Program-made: the position numbers and the translations under genes
DNA from: a bacterium UBP15_UBA6099
Lineage (GTDB): Bacteria > UBP15 > UBA6099
Direction of reading: 5' to 3'
Assembly (NCBI GenBank): GCA_002435745.1
Contig: DIWT01000025.1
Coordinates: 1 to 53,603 of the forward strand
DNA length: 53,603 bases
Part shown: in pieces, positions 1-8,586 of the stretch
How the letters are laid out: the number at the start of each line of letters is the position of its first letter
How positions within the stretch are numbered: the first letter of the stretch is position 1
The notes under the pieces: generated by a model
What the model was told of the DNA's origin: nothing
The model's database searches: none
The model's input: only the letters and a program-made list of their open reading frames with translations

Positions 1-649
1 GTCGCTTGATTGAACAGCATTGATGACAATGTCCCATTGGCTATGACTGTTTTTGATGCATTTAATGCACAAAAATAGGCTTGCTGTACAGGCGATTATT
101 GTAACCGTAAAACGATTCTCTTTCTTTAAGTATTAATCACGCTCCCTTGCCAATTGCCGCTTGCAAATATGCGTTCAGATGCAAAAACAACACCGCCCAG
201 TATTGCATCGGAGGGTTTATTTAAAAAAGCGCACTCGGCAACCTCTAAAGACGGTTTGCCTATCTATTCATCATTGCCAATGTTTTCGCGATTATCATCG
301 TTGACAAGGTCGTTATTCATCGAAGCAAAAGTCGTTACTCATCGTTGCCAAGGTCTCCTTGGCAACGGGGAAATAATGACAAGGAAAGCGGAGCTTCCGG
401 CTCATACGTTACCAAGGTGACCTTGGTAACGATGAAAATCGGCGATTGCCAGCACGCTGTTGCTAATATTCAGATGTAACATCTGTAACAAAGCGAGAGC
501 GGAAAGAGGCTGGATTTACTTAAGATTTTATGATAAAATTACAAAAAATAGAAACTGACTCTATGGATATGTAATTGGAGAAAATTCAAAAACAAGTTGG
601 TGTGAATCTCGCAAGGTGTCACCCGAAATCTTGAAAGGTGCGTTTTTGA
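1..649. other. Left-edge intergenic region with repeats, no convincing gene
   Basis: No reading frame here has both a credible ribosome binding site and a protein-like composition. An 88-codon frame at 154-420 runs straight through the hairpin repeat and is not counted as a gene. Short degenerate units of the type 'cgttAttCatcg' recur at about 290-345, just before the triple-hairpin repeat. The base composition is AT-richer by eye than the metabolic genes from 2073 onward, which suits accessory DNA. Confidence 0.5.
331..436. repeat. Triple-hairpin direct repeat, copy 1
   Basis: Two near-perfect palindromes of 25 bases stand 39 bases apart. The first (343-367) has arms CGTTGCCAAGG and CCTTGGCAACG around TCT. 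The second (407-431) has arms CGTTACCAAGG and CCTTGGTAACG around TGA. Between them lies a weaker hairpin with GGAA and TTCC arms (about 381-398). The same three-part arrangement recurs at 1811-1912. The two palindromes differ from each other by one base pair per arm, so they are probably related by duplication. This may be a non-autonomous mobile or structural repeat; no function can be assigned. Confidence 0.8.
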
Positions 650-1330
650 TTGAGCAATCCTAGCATAAATCCTGAAAAAATCAGCACCCCATTACAGTTG
701 CTCGCTGCTTGGTTTGTAGCATTGGTTTTATTAGTGGGAATTTTAATGGCAACTGCATTGAAAATCAAAGTCGATTGGCTTCAGGCAATACTTGTGATAG
801 CCTCCATTGTTTTGATTCTCGTTTTCACTATGTTGATATATCTCATGCAAACAAAATATAGACCTCAACAATTATCCGATGCCCACTTTGTGGAATATAA
901 TAAAAACATGTTCAAGGATTTTTCTCCTGTTGAACAAAAGAGTAAAACAGCACAAATCCAAAATGCTAATGAATATGGTGATATCGAAAAAGAAAGAATC
1001 AAAAAGTATGAAGATAATTGCGGATTGTTCCTTGTCCACTACTGGAGACCATCGCTCAAACCAGATCAAGTTGCAGACATTGCTATTAATCTTAAGCAAC
1101 ATAAAAGCGGCCCGCTTAGTGAAGGAAACATCAGTTGCGTTGAATACTATTTAGGGCCAATGTTCTCTGATGAACCTTTAATAATCACTGAAAAAAAGCA
1201 TGATTTCAGACTGGACATTTCTGCATATGGGCCAATGCTTTGTCTTGCCATGGTGAAATTCAAAGACAGCAGGCCTCCAATCATACTGGAACGTTACATA
1301 GATTTCCCGGAGAATTTGGGTCAATTATAG
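650..1330 (+). CDS. Membrane protein of unknown function
   Basis: I do not recognise this 226-residue protein. It starts at TTG, with a weak AAAGGTG about ten bases upstream. Two hydrophobic segments at about residues 15-38 and 43-66 look like a transmembrane hairpin. The remaining 160 residues are charged and soluble, presumably on one side of the membrane. The reading frame is AT-rich in codon use compared with the metabolic genes further right, and it lies between two copies of the triple-hairpin repeat, so it may have been acquired. No catalytic motif is visible. Confidence 0.55.
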   Translation: MSNPSINPEKISTPLQLLAAWFVALVLLVGILMATALKIKVDWLQAILVIASIVLILVFTMLIYLMQTKYRPQQLSDAHFVEYNKNMFKDFSPVEQKSKTAQIQNANEYGDIEKERIKKYEDNCGLFLVHYWRPSLKPDQVADIAINLKQHKSGPLSEGNISCVEYYLGPMFSDEPLIITEKKHDFRLDISAYGPMLCLAMVKFKDSRPPIILERYIDFPENLGQL

Positions 1331-1463
1331 ATATAGTAGTGAGTGCCTCACCCCCATGCCAATCTATCTATAGACTGCCGAATGCAAACATTCGCCGACT
1401 CCTGAAGTAGCAAAAATACCCATAATAAACATGGGGATTCCAATGGTTCGTGCGCAGATTTCT

Positions 1464-1586
1464 TTATCTCAAAAATAGGCTTCGAGAACCCACTGATGCG
1501 AGTATGGGAAGAATGCCTATTGAAATTCCCACTGCCACTGATACAGCAATTATGCTTCTGATTCTCAAAATAACTTTCACCTTCAT
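1464..1586 (-). CDS. Small hydrophobic peptide, 40 residues
   Basis: This short gene is supported by its start region. On the minus strand the sequence AAAAAAGGAGGTGGG lies about seven bases upstream of ATG at 1586, one of the strongest ribosome binding sites in the window. The peptide begins with lysine and arginine residues (MKVKVILRIR), then has a hydrophobic stretch of about 20 residues rich in I, V, A, S and G, and ends in SRSLFLR before TAA. It resembles either a single-span membrane peptide or a signal peptide whose mature part has been lost. An 11-base inverted repeat (ACTGATGCGAG at 1492-1502, complement at 1633-1643) flanks most of it. Function unknown. Confidence 0.4.
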   Translation of the reverse strand: MKVKVILRIRSIIAVSVAVGISIGILPILASVGSRSLFLR

Positions 1587-1810
1587 AGGCCCCACCTCCT
1601 TTTTTGATTCGAAGGTCACTGATGATGTGATCCTCGCATCAGTAGATAATCTTCCGCCCACGTAATGTGGCACTTTTGATACTATTTACCCATATCTTCA
1701 CTACTTCAAACACGTTTTCATTATTGTATGGCAAATAACAACCGGATGACGATACAAATATCATCTATACCAGTTCTTAATTGATTTCACCCATCGCACA
1801 CCCACAACTG

Positions 1811-1912
1811 GGTTACTCATCGTTGCCAAGGTCTCCTTGGCAACGCGGAATCAGTGACAAGGAAGTCTCAGCTTCCGGGCTATCCGTTACCAAGGAGACC
1901 TTGGTAACGATG
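1811..1912. repeat. Triple-hairpin direct repeat, copy 2
   Basis: Same orientation and architecture as the copy at 331-436. Palindrome one is at 1821-1845 (arms CGTTGCCAAGG and CCTTGGCAACG, loop TCT). Palindrome two is at 1885-1909 (arms CGTTACCAAGG and CCTTGGTAACG, centre AGA instead of TGA). The central hairpin has arms GGAAG and CTTCC. Roughly the first 34 bases match copy 1 exactly. The pair brackets about 1.4 kb containing the unknown membrane protein. Confidence 0.8.
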
Positions 1913-1990
1913 ATAATATTGTATCGTTCATTGAGGCGGATTCATGCGTCCGGGTGAGGTTAAAAACCCGGTGTTGGCGCGCGAAAAAGG

Positions 1991-2036
1991 AAAAGGGGAC
2001 AATCAACGCGGTTTTTCGCGATGGGTGTCCCCTTTT
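1991..2036. terminator. Probable bidirectional terminator of the GRE operon
   Basis: AAAAGGGGACA at 1991-2001 pairs with TGTCCCCTTTT at 2026-2036. The 24-base loop contains a second small hairpin, CGCG/CGCG. A T-run follows the stem on both strands. It lies 37 bases beyond the stop codon of the acyl-CoA dehydrogenase, where the minus-strand operon should end. No gene is supported between 1587 and 2072 apart from the repeat. Confidence 0.6.
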
Positions 2037-2072
2037 TTCAGAGCTGTTATAACTGCGCGCTGCCGATTCAGT

Positions 2073-3272
2073 TCACAGCAGGGCCATGCCTTTGATGGTC
2101 ATTATCTCGTTAGTGGCGTCCATGATTTGCAGCAGTTTGGCGTCGCGCATGTATTTCTCCAAGTTGTATTCTTTGGAGATGCCGTATCCGCCGAGTATCT
2201 GAACCATTTCGACGGTGTGCTTCATGGCAAGGTTGGTGGCGAAGACGCGAGCGGCGGCGGAAAGTTTTAGGTCGCCCATGAATTTGTTGGCTAGCGTCCA
2301 TGACGCTTTCCAGAGGAGGCCGCGAGCGGCTTCTATCGCCTGATACGCCTCGAACAGCCTGAAACCTATCGCCTGATGCTGGAAGATCGGTTTGCCGAAC
2401 TGCACTCGCTCTTTGGCATACTGCAACGCTTCTTCATACGCGGCGCGCATCAGCCCGACAGCAAGATACCCGACTCCGATGTTGCCGACTGTCTTTATCG
2501 CATTGTGGATGGTGGGATAGCCGTCTCCGGGCGGCATAATCATGTTGCCCTCCGGGATTCGCGCGCCGTCGAAGCATACTTCGCCCTGATTCAACGCTCT
2601 CATGCCCAGCTTGTCCATAGATTTGCCGCGTTCGACGCCCTGCCCCAGCGGAACCAGAAAAACGCCAGAGCCTTTTATCCCCTTTGACGGGTCGACGCAG
2701 GCGAACACTAAAAACAGGTCGGCTATGCTGCCGTTGCTGACGAAGCTGGATTTCGCTCCGGTGATGACGTATTCGGAGCCTTCTTTTTTTGCGGATGTTT
2801 CGTGATGGACGCACGGGTCGTAGTAGTTGCTGCCGTCCGAGCCGATGTTGCCTTCGGAGCTGCCCCATGCGGAAATGTGCTCGGCTTTCGTGTCATCGCA
2901 GTAAGGGACGACATGTTTTTCGATGAGTTCCTTTTTGCCGCCGGCGAGAACGCTGAGGAACGCGGGGGCGACCATTCCGGCGAGCAGCGTGGCGGGAATG
3001 CCGACGCCGCCGACGGCGAGTTCCTCCCAGACCAACGCCGTGCTCAGAGGGTCAAGCCCAAGCCCGCCGTGCTGGACGTTTATCGTCATCTTATGGAATC
3101 CCAACTCGTAAGCCTGCCTTAAAGTGTTCCTGAATTCAGGGCTGGCGTATGCCTCGTCAGGATTCTGCATTTTATCTATGGCAAGCTCGGCGGGCCTTAT
3201 CACCTCGCGGGCGAACTTCTTTGCCATCTTCTGCAACTCAAGCTGTTCCTGCGTCGGATTGAAATCAATCAT
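2073..3272 (-). CDS. Acyl-CoA dehydrogenase family protein
   Basis: A flavoprotein of 399 residues, normal for the family. It should oxidise an acyl-CoA to the enoyl-CoA and pass electrons to ETF. The N-terminal helical domain begins with the usual FxPTxEQLELQKMAKKFA pattern. The middle beta domain carries the typical ITGAKSSFVSNGSIAD-like segment, and the C-terminal domain has the QILGGYGISKEY motif. In the C-terminal segment where many members carry the catalytic base as EGT, this protein has DAT (Asp385); some subfamilies place the base elsewhere, so activity cannot be judged from this alone. It overlaps the upstream decarboxylase-like gene by four bases (ATGA), so the two are probably co-translated. 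It is the last gene of the TetR-GRE operon. The substrate is unknown. Confidence 0.9.
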   Translation of the reverse strand: MIDFNPTQEQLELQKMAKKFAREVIRPAELAIDKMQNPDEAYASPEFRNTLRQAYELGFHKMTINVQHGGLGLDPLSTALVWEELAVGGVGIPATLLAGMVAPAFLSVLAGGKKELIEKHVVPYCDDTKAEHISAWGSSEGNIGSDGSNYYDPCVHHETSAKKEGSEYVITGAKSSFVSNGSIADLFLVFACVDPSKGIKGSGVFLVPLGQGVERGKSMDKLGMRALNQGEVCFDGARIPEGNMIMPPGDGYPTIHNAIKTVGNIGVGYLAVGLMRAAYEEALQYAKERVQFGKPIFQHQAIGFRLFEAYQAIEAARGLLWKASWTLANKFMGDLKLSAAARVFATNLAMKHTVEMVQILGGYGISKEYNLEKYMRDAKLLQIMDATNEIMTIKGMALL

Positions 3273-4039
3273 TTCTCGAACCCCCAGTCAGTTCTTGCGA
3301 ACGAGTAAGGAAGGAAAGCGTCAGGGTCGGCCTCGCCGACCACTTCGCCGGGATGCATGATGGTATCGCTCGTGAAGAAGTAGGCAGCCACAGGGCGCTT
3401 GCAGACAATTTCGCTCCATGAGTCGTGCGCGGACGGCTCGAACGTTATTTTGCCCATGCCCATCTCGAAGGAATGATAAACGATTTCCGTGCGCTGCCTG
3501 ACGAGAAGAATCGGGCCGTCGAAACCGGGTTTCAGGTCGGCGCGGGGCATGAACTTGAAAAGGAAACTGGGGCCGACTTTGAGGGGCGGCTCGGCCATTT
3601 TGACAGCCAGTTCCGCCCTGATGGTCGCGAATCTAACGCCCCTGCGCTCGACGGTCCCTTCGACCACTTTATCTTCGCGGTTCAGAGTTATCTTCGCGGT
3701 TTTCTTCGGGAATCCGTAGATTTCCCGTCCATTGAATATCCGGTCGTCGTCGCCGTCGAGAGGCATGGACAGGCAGTAGTTGCCGACCTCTCCCTTATAT
3801 TGACACCTGATGAAAAGAGCGCACTCCCTGTATCCCGGCCCGAGGTTCGTGTCAGGAAAGTTCGAGATGTAGGAAAGCGCCCACGGCTCGGCCGCAGGCT
3901 CCAGCGGCGGCGGCAGCAGTTTCGCGATAATGTCCGCCTCCGTCTCATACATGATGCCGAGCATCTGCGCTCCGTCGAACCTCCTCGTTGCGAATCCGTA
4001 ATAATTGTCAATTTCCTCTTTGCTTCTGATGAACCCCAT
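3269..4039 (-). CDS. Acetoacetate decarboxylase family protein
   Basis: A 256-residue member of the ADC fold. Acetoacetate decarboxylase itself forms a Schiff base through a lysine in the sequence GxPKK. Here GREIYGFPKK is present, with the lysines at about 112-113, so Schiff-base chemistry is plausible. Many family members act on other beta-keto acids or as aldolase/dehydratase-like enzymes, so acetoacetate should not be assumed. ATG is preceded by AGGAGG at eight bases. The stop overlaps the acyl-CoA dehydrogenase start, and the GRE gene lies 77 bases upstream. The operon context suggests a step handling a keto- or acyl-intermediate of the same pathway. Confidence 0.85.
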   Translation of the reverse strand: MGFIRSKEEIDNYYGFATRRFDGAQMLGIMYETEADIIAKLLPPPLEPAAEPWALSYISNFPDTNLGPGYRECALFIRCQYKGEVGNYCLSMPLDGDDDRIFNGREIYGFPKKTAKITLNREDKVVEGTVERRGVRFATIRAELAVKMAEPPLKVGPSFLFKFMPRADLKPGFDGPILLVRQRTEIVYHSFEMGMGKITFEPSAHDSWSEIVCKRPVAAYFFTSDTIMHPGEVVGEADPDAFLPYSFARTDWGFEK

Positions 4040-4116
4040 TTCCCAACCTCCTCTTAGTGTTTGAGCCGTCCGCGCGGGGCTTTCGACAGCCTTTCGCGTC
4101 CGGCTTTTATTTGCTT

Positions 4117-6690
4117 TTAGGCGATATACTGCTCGGTGCGAGCTATCACCTCGTCCTGAATCTCCCTGCCGAGTTCTGTGAAATAAGCGCTGTATCCGCC
4201 GACTTTCACTATCAGGTCGCGGTGAGCGTCCGGGTCTTGCTGGGCCTCGCGCATGGTTTCAGAAGACACGACGGTGGGCTGCAACTGAGCGCCGCCCATC
4301 CTGAAATATGCGCGTATGAGCGCGGCCCATTTCTTCCTCGCCTCCTGCGTTCCGCCGACGGCGGAGGGATGAAACTTCATGTTCACCGCCGCGCCGAGTA
4401 TCTGCGTGAAATCAAGCGAGGCGACCGACCTCATAGCCGCCGTCACGCCGTTCTTCTCGACGTTGTAAGGATTGCAGCTCGCGGCGTAGGGGGTCGCGGC
4501 GCGGCGTCCGTCGGGCGTGGCTATGGACAACCTGCCGTCTATCGTGTGAGTGGTCATGCTTATCACGTACGGGACGAAGACTCCGCCCCGGCTGGTCTTG
4601 TATTTATAAGTTTCATCGAACATCGCGTTCGTCACCCGCCGCGCAAGCTCGTCTGTCTCCGCGAACCCGTTCCCCCATTTTCCTTCAAGTCCGGCTATCT
4701 CTCGTCGCAAGTCATCGAGTCCGGCATAGTTCACGTTTATCGCCTCGATTATTTCGCGGAGCGCGAACTTGCGCTTTTCGAAAACGAGTTTTTTAATCAC
4801 TAAAAGAGAGTCGGAGACATTGGCGATGCTGTTGATGAAGGAAATGCCGCTGAGGTCGTACAGAGCGCCGCCGTTGACGACATCCCTGCCCTTTTCCGCG
4901 CATCCCTGCATGAACGCCGAGATCAGAGGAGCGGGAAGCATGTCCGCAAAGACATCGTCCTTTATATTCGACGCGTCGGCGATGAGTTTTATCTGATGCC
5001 GCGCCTGCTTTAGAAAAGCCTCCTCGAAACTTTCGTAAGAGTCGAACGATTCCGGCTCGCCGGTTTTGAGTCCGACGTTTTTGATAAGGCCCATCATGGT
5101 GAGCGAGTTGCCGTTGCGCAAAGTGAGGTCGAGCAGACGGGAAAGAAGAAGAGCCGAGGCGCTCATGCCGCCGGTCTTGCCCGGACACAGCATCTCGACG
5201 CAACCCATTACGGCGTAGTCGCGGGCGTCCTCGTCTGAGAACCCGCGCCGCCGCATCGACTCGACATTGATATCGTCGTTGAAAAGAGAAATATTCGAGC
5301 CGCCCGTGAAAACCGCTTCCGCAGCGGCCGGAAGAAGGTCTTCGGGCGAATCTTTGTGGACGCGGAGCGAAATGTTGGTCACCGCTTTGGCTCTCGCGGC
5401 CGCTTCCAAGAACAGATAAGTCAACTCGTTCGTGCCGTCCGTCCCATCGGGTTTCACCCCGCCCACTGTGACAGGCGATGAGCCGAGGAACCGGTGATAG
5501 AAATTGCTCAGCATGTTCGATTCCGGGCGTATGTTCTGGGACATGATTTTGAGCAGAAGCTCTTCGAGCGCCGCGCGCGCTTCGTCCCTCGTTATTATTC
5601 CGTCCTCGATGTCTTTTTTGTAATAAGGATAAAATATCTGATCCATCCTGCCAAAGCTGTGAAGGTTGACCGGGTGAGCAAGCTCTACCGCCGTCTTGAC
5701 CGTCCACGCCGCCTGAACAGCCTGCATGAAAGTCTCCGACGGCATCAAGGGAGCGGCTTTGCAGTTTTCCAACGCGGCGCGAAGAGCGACCCTGTATTCC
5801 GGGACAAGTTCGTCTTCGAGCGCGGCTTTAACGGCGTCGGCCAGTCTGCGCGCGAAAACAATGGCGCCGTCGAGAGCCATTTCAACAGAGCGATGGAAAG
5901 CCCGGGTTTCATCGTCCGCCGCAGCCGCGACCCTTTGCGCGGCCTCTTCCTTCATCTTTAAAAGCCCTTTTTTTACTACCGTTTCGAAATCAATTATCAC
6001 GTGCCCCTGATAAGAGGATATCGTCGAGCATATCGACACCATCATTGTCTGCCGGGAGGTGATAGTAGGCAGCGCTAGGCTGAATTCCCGCATGTCGTCG
6101 CCGAGCAGACCTGACGACATCAACCGCCGGTCAACCTCTTCGACGACCGTTTTTCCCTCCCAGAACGGAAGAAGCTCGTTTACAAGAACTTTTCTGTCTT
6201 CCGGATCAATCACATATCTATTTATTTCGCGCTCGTCCATCGTTTTAATTTCAAGATTCATGGGCTGTTGCCCGGCGGCGCGGGACGCCCTCATGTTTCG
6301 CGCGAAATCCCGCAGACCGCGTTTGCCGACAAGATACGAAAGAGCTCCGCCTAGAGACTTGAATCTGAATCTCATTATCGATCCGCGCGCAAGCTCGGTT
6401 TTAAAAACCCCGTTGAACACTCCCCGCTCGATGTCGATGGGGATGCCCATGAAATCTTCCGTCCAGTATCCCGCTATAAGGTCTTCCGGCTCGACATGCA
6501 TGTCCATGTTTTCATACACGTTCTTCATAGCGAGAGCCACGCGCTCGCCGGCGGTCAGTCCGGAGCCTTCCGTCTTCCTCCAGCTTTCGGTGTAATATTT
6601 CGCGCGCTGGATGGAAATCTTCGGAGTCTCCAGAATATACCTGTCGCGCAATTCGGCAGACCGGTTTTTATTCTTCTCAAGAGTCAGCAT
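4117..6690 (-). CDS. Glycyl radical enzyme (pyruvate formate-lyase-like), substrate unknown
   Basis: An oxygen-sensitive radical enzyme of 857 residues. The PFL-like barrel covers most of the chain. The active-site thiyl cysteine is Cys497 in MGCVEM, and the glycyl radical motif is KVGGYSAYF with Gly832 near the C terminus. The single cysteine followed by VE separates it from true pyruvate formate-lyase, which has adjacent cysteines, and groups it with dehydratase, lyase, decarboxylase and fumarate-adding GREs. I cannot place it in a known subclass. The start has GAGGGGG nine bases upstream. It lies 27 bases after the TetR gene and before the decarboxylase-like and acyl-CoA dehydrogenase genes. 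A radical-SAM activating enzyme is required, but none is encoded in this window. Confidence 0.93.
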   Translation of the reverse strand: MLTLEKNKNRSAELRDRYILETPKISIQRAKYYTESWRKTEGSGLTAGERVALAMKNVYENMDMHVEPEDLIAGYWTEDFMGIPIDIERGVFNGVFKTELARGSIMRFRFKSLGGALSYLVGKRGLRDFARNMRASRAAGQQPMNLEIKTMDEREINRYVIDPEDRKVLVNELLPFWEGKTVVEEVDRRLMSSGLLGDDMREFSLALPTITSRQTMMVSICSTISSYQGHVIIDFETVVKKGLLKMKEEAAQRVAAAADDETRAFHRSVEMALDGAIVFARRLADAVKAALEDELVPEYRVALRAALENCKAAPLMPSETFMQAVQAAWTVKTAVELAHPVNLHSFGRMDQIFYPYYKKDIEDGIITRDEARAALEELLLKIMSQNIRPESNMLSNFYHRFLGSSPVTVGGVKPDGTDGTNELTYLFLEAAARAKAVTNISLRVHKDSPEDLLPAAAEAVFTGGSNISLFNDDINVESMRRRGFSDEDARDYAVMGCVEMLCPGKTGGMSASALLLSRLLDLTLRNGNSLTMMGLIKNVGLKTGEPESFDSYESFEEAFLKQARHQIKLIADASNIKDDVFADMLPAPLISAFMQGCAEKGRDVVNGGALYDLSGISFINSIANVSDSLLVIKKLVFEKRKFALREIIEAINVNYAGLDDLRREIAGLEGKWGNGFAETDELARRVTNAMFDETYKYKTSRGGVFVPYVISMTTHTIDGRLSIATPDGRRAATPYAASCNPYNVEKNGVTAAMRSVASLDFTQILGAAVNMKFHPSAVGGTQEARKKWAALIRAYFRMGGAQLQPTVVSSETMREAQQDPDAHRDLIVKVGGYSAYFTELGREIQDEVIARTEQYIA

Positions 6691-6717
6691 CTTTAGTCCC
6701 CCTCGCGCGGTCGCGCT

Positions 6718-7383
6718 TCAACCGTCCAGAACCGACGCGTCGGCAAACTTGTCCAGCATTGCGTCGACCACCATCCTGACATGCTCCCTGCGTTCGGCCA
6801 GCGCGCTCTTCGCCAGAGGATCGCCCTTCCACAGCAACTCAAGCGCGGGCGCGTATGTGTAGTAATTTATCGCCAATCCGAACAGAGTGACGAAAAAATG
6901 TCTGGGAGCGACCGCCCCGCCGCCGGGAAGCAAAGCCCCGAAAGCGACCTCTCCCCACCTCTGCAACGGCTCCATGTATTGCGCTATTTTCTCCAGACTC
7001 TGCGACCTCGAACATATCTCTCTCTGAATCAGCCGCGCGTAACCGGGATTCAACTCCACGAAATCCAGATACGCTTCCATTCCGGCGTGAACCTTCTGCC
7101 TAGCAGTCCCTCCCGCAGTCAATGCGCCTAACAACGCCTGCGCCTGCGCCTTGTAGTAAACGTCCAGCACGTTGTCAAACAGGTTCTTTTTGCTTTCGAA
7201 ATAATAGAATACGAGAGCTTTCGCGACTCCCGCCTTCTCCGCAATGTCGTTTACGCTCGCTCCGTCGTGCCCGCGCTCAATAAACAACTCTTCCGCCGCC
7301 CTGAAAATCTTTTCTCTGGCGTCCGGCTCGGACACCTTCGTTTCATTTTCGGTGACGACGTCTTTTTTAGTTAATGTGTTCAT
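6718..7383 (-). CDS. TetR-family transcriptional regulator (GRE locus)
   Basis: A repressor-type protein of about 221 residues. The N-terminal helix-turn-helix is typical (RGHDGASVNDIAEKAGVAKA, then FYYFESKKNLF). The C-terminal ligand-binding domain is divergent. I chose ATG at 7383, which has GGCGGTG just upstream; a GTG at 7392 is the alternative. It is the first gene of the operon that continues into the GRE, decarboxylase-like and acyl-CoA dehydrogenase genes. It is divergent from the epimerase/SDR pair. Two palindromes of typical TetR operator form lie in the shared promoter region, so autoregulation and control of both arms are likely. The ligand is unknown. Confidence 0.88.
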   Translation of the reverse strand: MNTLTKKDVVTENETKVSEPDAREKIFRAAEELFIERGHDGASVNDIAEKAGVAKALVFYYFESKKNLFDNVLDVYYKAQAQALLGALTAGGTARQKVHAGMEAYLDFVELNPGYARLIQREICSRSQSLEKIAQYMEPLQRWGEVAFGALLPGGGAVAPRHFFVTLFGLAINYYTYAPALELLWKGDPLAKSALAERREHVRMVVDAMLDKFADASVLDG

Positions 7384-7431
7384 CTTGTTCACCGCCGAAA
7401 CAGTCGGAGCGCATAATTATTTGCGAACATC

Positions 7432-7477
7432 TTGACCGAATGGTCAACTCCTGTCATTATATTAACCGAGCGGTCAA
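7432..7477. promoter_or_regulatory. Two TetR operator-like palindromes in the divergent promoter
   Basis: TTGACCGAATGGTCAA at 7432-7447 and TTAACCGAGCGGTCAA at 7462-7477 share the half-sites TTGACC and GGTCAA. Their centres are 30 bases apart, about three helical turns. They lie between the TetR gene and the divergent reductase gene. This form is classic for TetR regulators. The assignment to the adjacent regulator is an inference from position. Confidence 0.7.
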
Positions 7478-7569
7478 AGACTGTCAAGACATCTCGCCGA
7501 ATTTAACCTAAATCTTTCGCAAATGCTGCAAAAAACAAGGTTAGACCGGCGGTAGAGAGGATGAATAAC

Positions 7570-8586
7570 ATGAAAGCGCTTGTCACTGGAGCCGACGGGC
7601 TTCTTGGAGGGAATCTCATCAGGGAAATGATAGAGAGAGGAATCGAAGCGCGGGCGATTGTGCATCCGAAAAGCGTGTCGCGCACTCTAGACGGTCTTCC
7701 GATAGAGCGAATAACCGGAGACATCCTAGACGCCGTCGGGCTGGAGGAAGCGGCGAAGGGTTGCGACGCGGTGTTCCATGTCGCGGCGTCCACCGCTCTC
7801 TGGCCTCCCAAATCTCCCATAATCACCGCCGTGAACGTGGAAGGCACAAGGAACATGCTGGACGCGGCGGTCAAAGCGGGCGTAAAGAGGTTCGTCCATG
7901 TCGGTTCCGCCAGTTCGTTCGGGTATGGAACCAAAGAGCGGCCCGGAGATGAGACGACTCCTTTTAAATACGCCGATTTCGGACTAGCCTATTTTGATTC
8001 CAAGCTTGAGGCGCAAAGGATAGCTCTTAAGCGCGCCGCCGATGGCGCTTTGGACGTTGTGGTTGTGAACCCGACGTTTATGATAGGCCCGTTCGATTCC
8101 GGCCCCAGTTCTGGAAAAATGATTTCTAAATTCGCCGAAATGAGGCCGCCTTTTTATCCTCCCGGCGGAAGGAATTTCATACACGCGCGCGCCGCCGCGA
8201 AAGGAATGCTAGCGGCGTTCGAGCGCGGGCGAACCGGCGAGTGTTACCTTCTGGGCAACAGGAATATGGATATGAAGGAATTTTTCAGCGAGGTCGCGCG
8301 CGTGGCGGGCTTCAAGCCTCCTTTTCTTGAGATTCCCAAAGAGATATTGATGATTGCCGGGGCCGCCGGTTCGGCCATTAGCAATGTAACTGGAAAGCAG
8401 CCTGAACTGTCTTATGAGATGGCCCGCAGTTCATGCGTCGGCGCGTACTATTCCGCTGCGAAAGCCGTGAAAGAGCTTCAGTTGCCGCAAACGCCTATCG
8501 AGACCGCTGTCGAAGAGTCCTACAAGTGGCTTGCGGACAACGGATATATAAAGAGCGCGCGCGGGCGCGCCGGAAAGGGTCGATGA
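7570..8586 (+). CDS. NAD-dependent epimerase/dehydratase family reductase (3-beta-HSD/DFR-like)
   Basis: An extended short-chain dehydrogenase of 338 residues. The nucleotide-binding GADGLLGG motif is near residue 7, and the catalytic YFDSK (YxxxK) lies mid-chain, with a serine-rich VGSASSFGYG segment before it. The overall pattern resembles dihydroflavonol-reductase, 3-beta-hydroxysteroid-dehydrogenase and HpnA-type proteins. Such enzymes oxidise or reduce hydroxyl/keto groups on bulky substrates. ATG at 7561 directly abuts GAGAGG, so the ATG at 7570, nine bases after it, is the better start. It overlaps the next SDR gene by four bases and is divergent from the TetR gene. Confidence 0.88.
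   Translation: MKALVTGADGLLGGNLIREMIERGIEARAIVHPKSVSRTLDGLPIERITGDILDAVGLEEAAKGCDAVFHVAASTALWPPKSPIITAVNVEGTRNMLDAAVKAGVKRFVHVGSASSFGYGTKERPGDETTPFKYADFGLAYFDSKLEAQRIALKRAADGALDVVVVNPTFMIGPFDSGPSSGKMISKFAEMRPPFYPPGGRNFIHARAAAKGMLAAFERGRTGECYLLGNRNMDMKEFFSEVARVAGFKPPFLEIPKEILMIAGAAGSAISNVTGKQPELSYEMARSSCVGAYYSAAKAVKELQLPQTPIETAVEESYKWLADNGYIKSARGRAGKGR

Noticed and set aside
154..420. Open frame of 88 codons at the left edge
   Set aside because: It crosses the hairpin repeat, lacks a binding site and its composition follows the repeat, so it is not treated as a gene.
331..436. CRISPR-like repeat
   Set aside because: Only two unlike palindromes and no regular repeat-spacer series; a duplicated hairpin element fits better.
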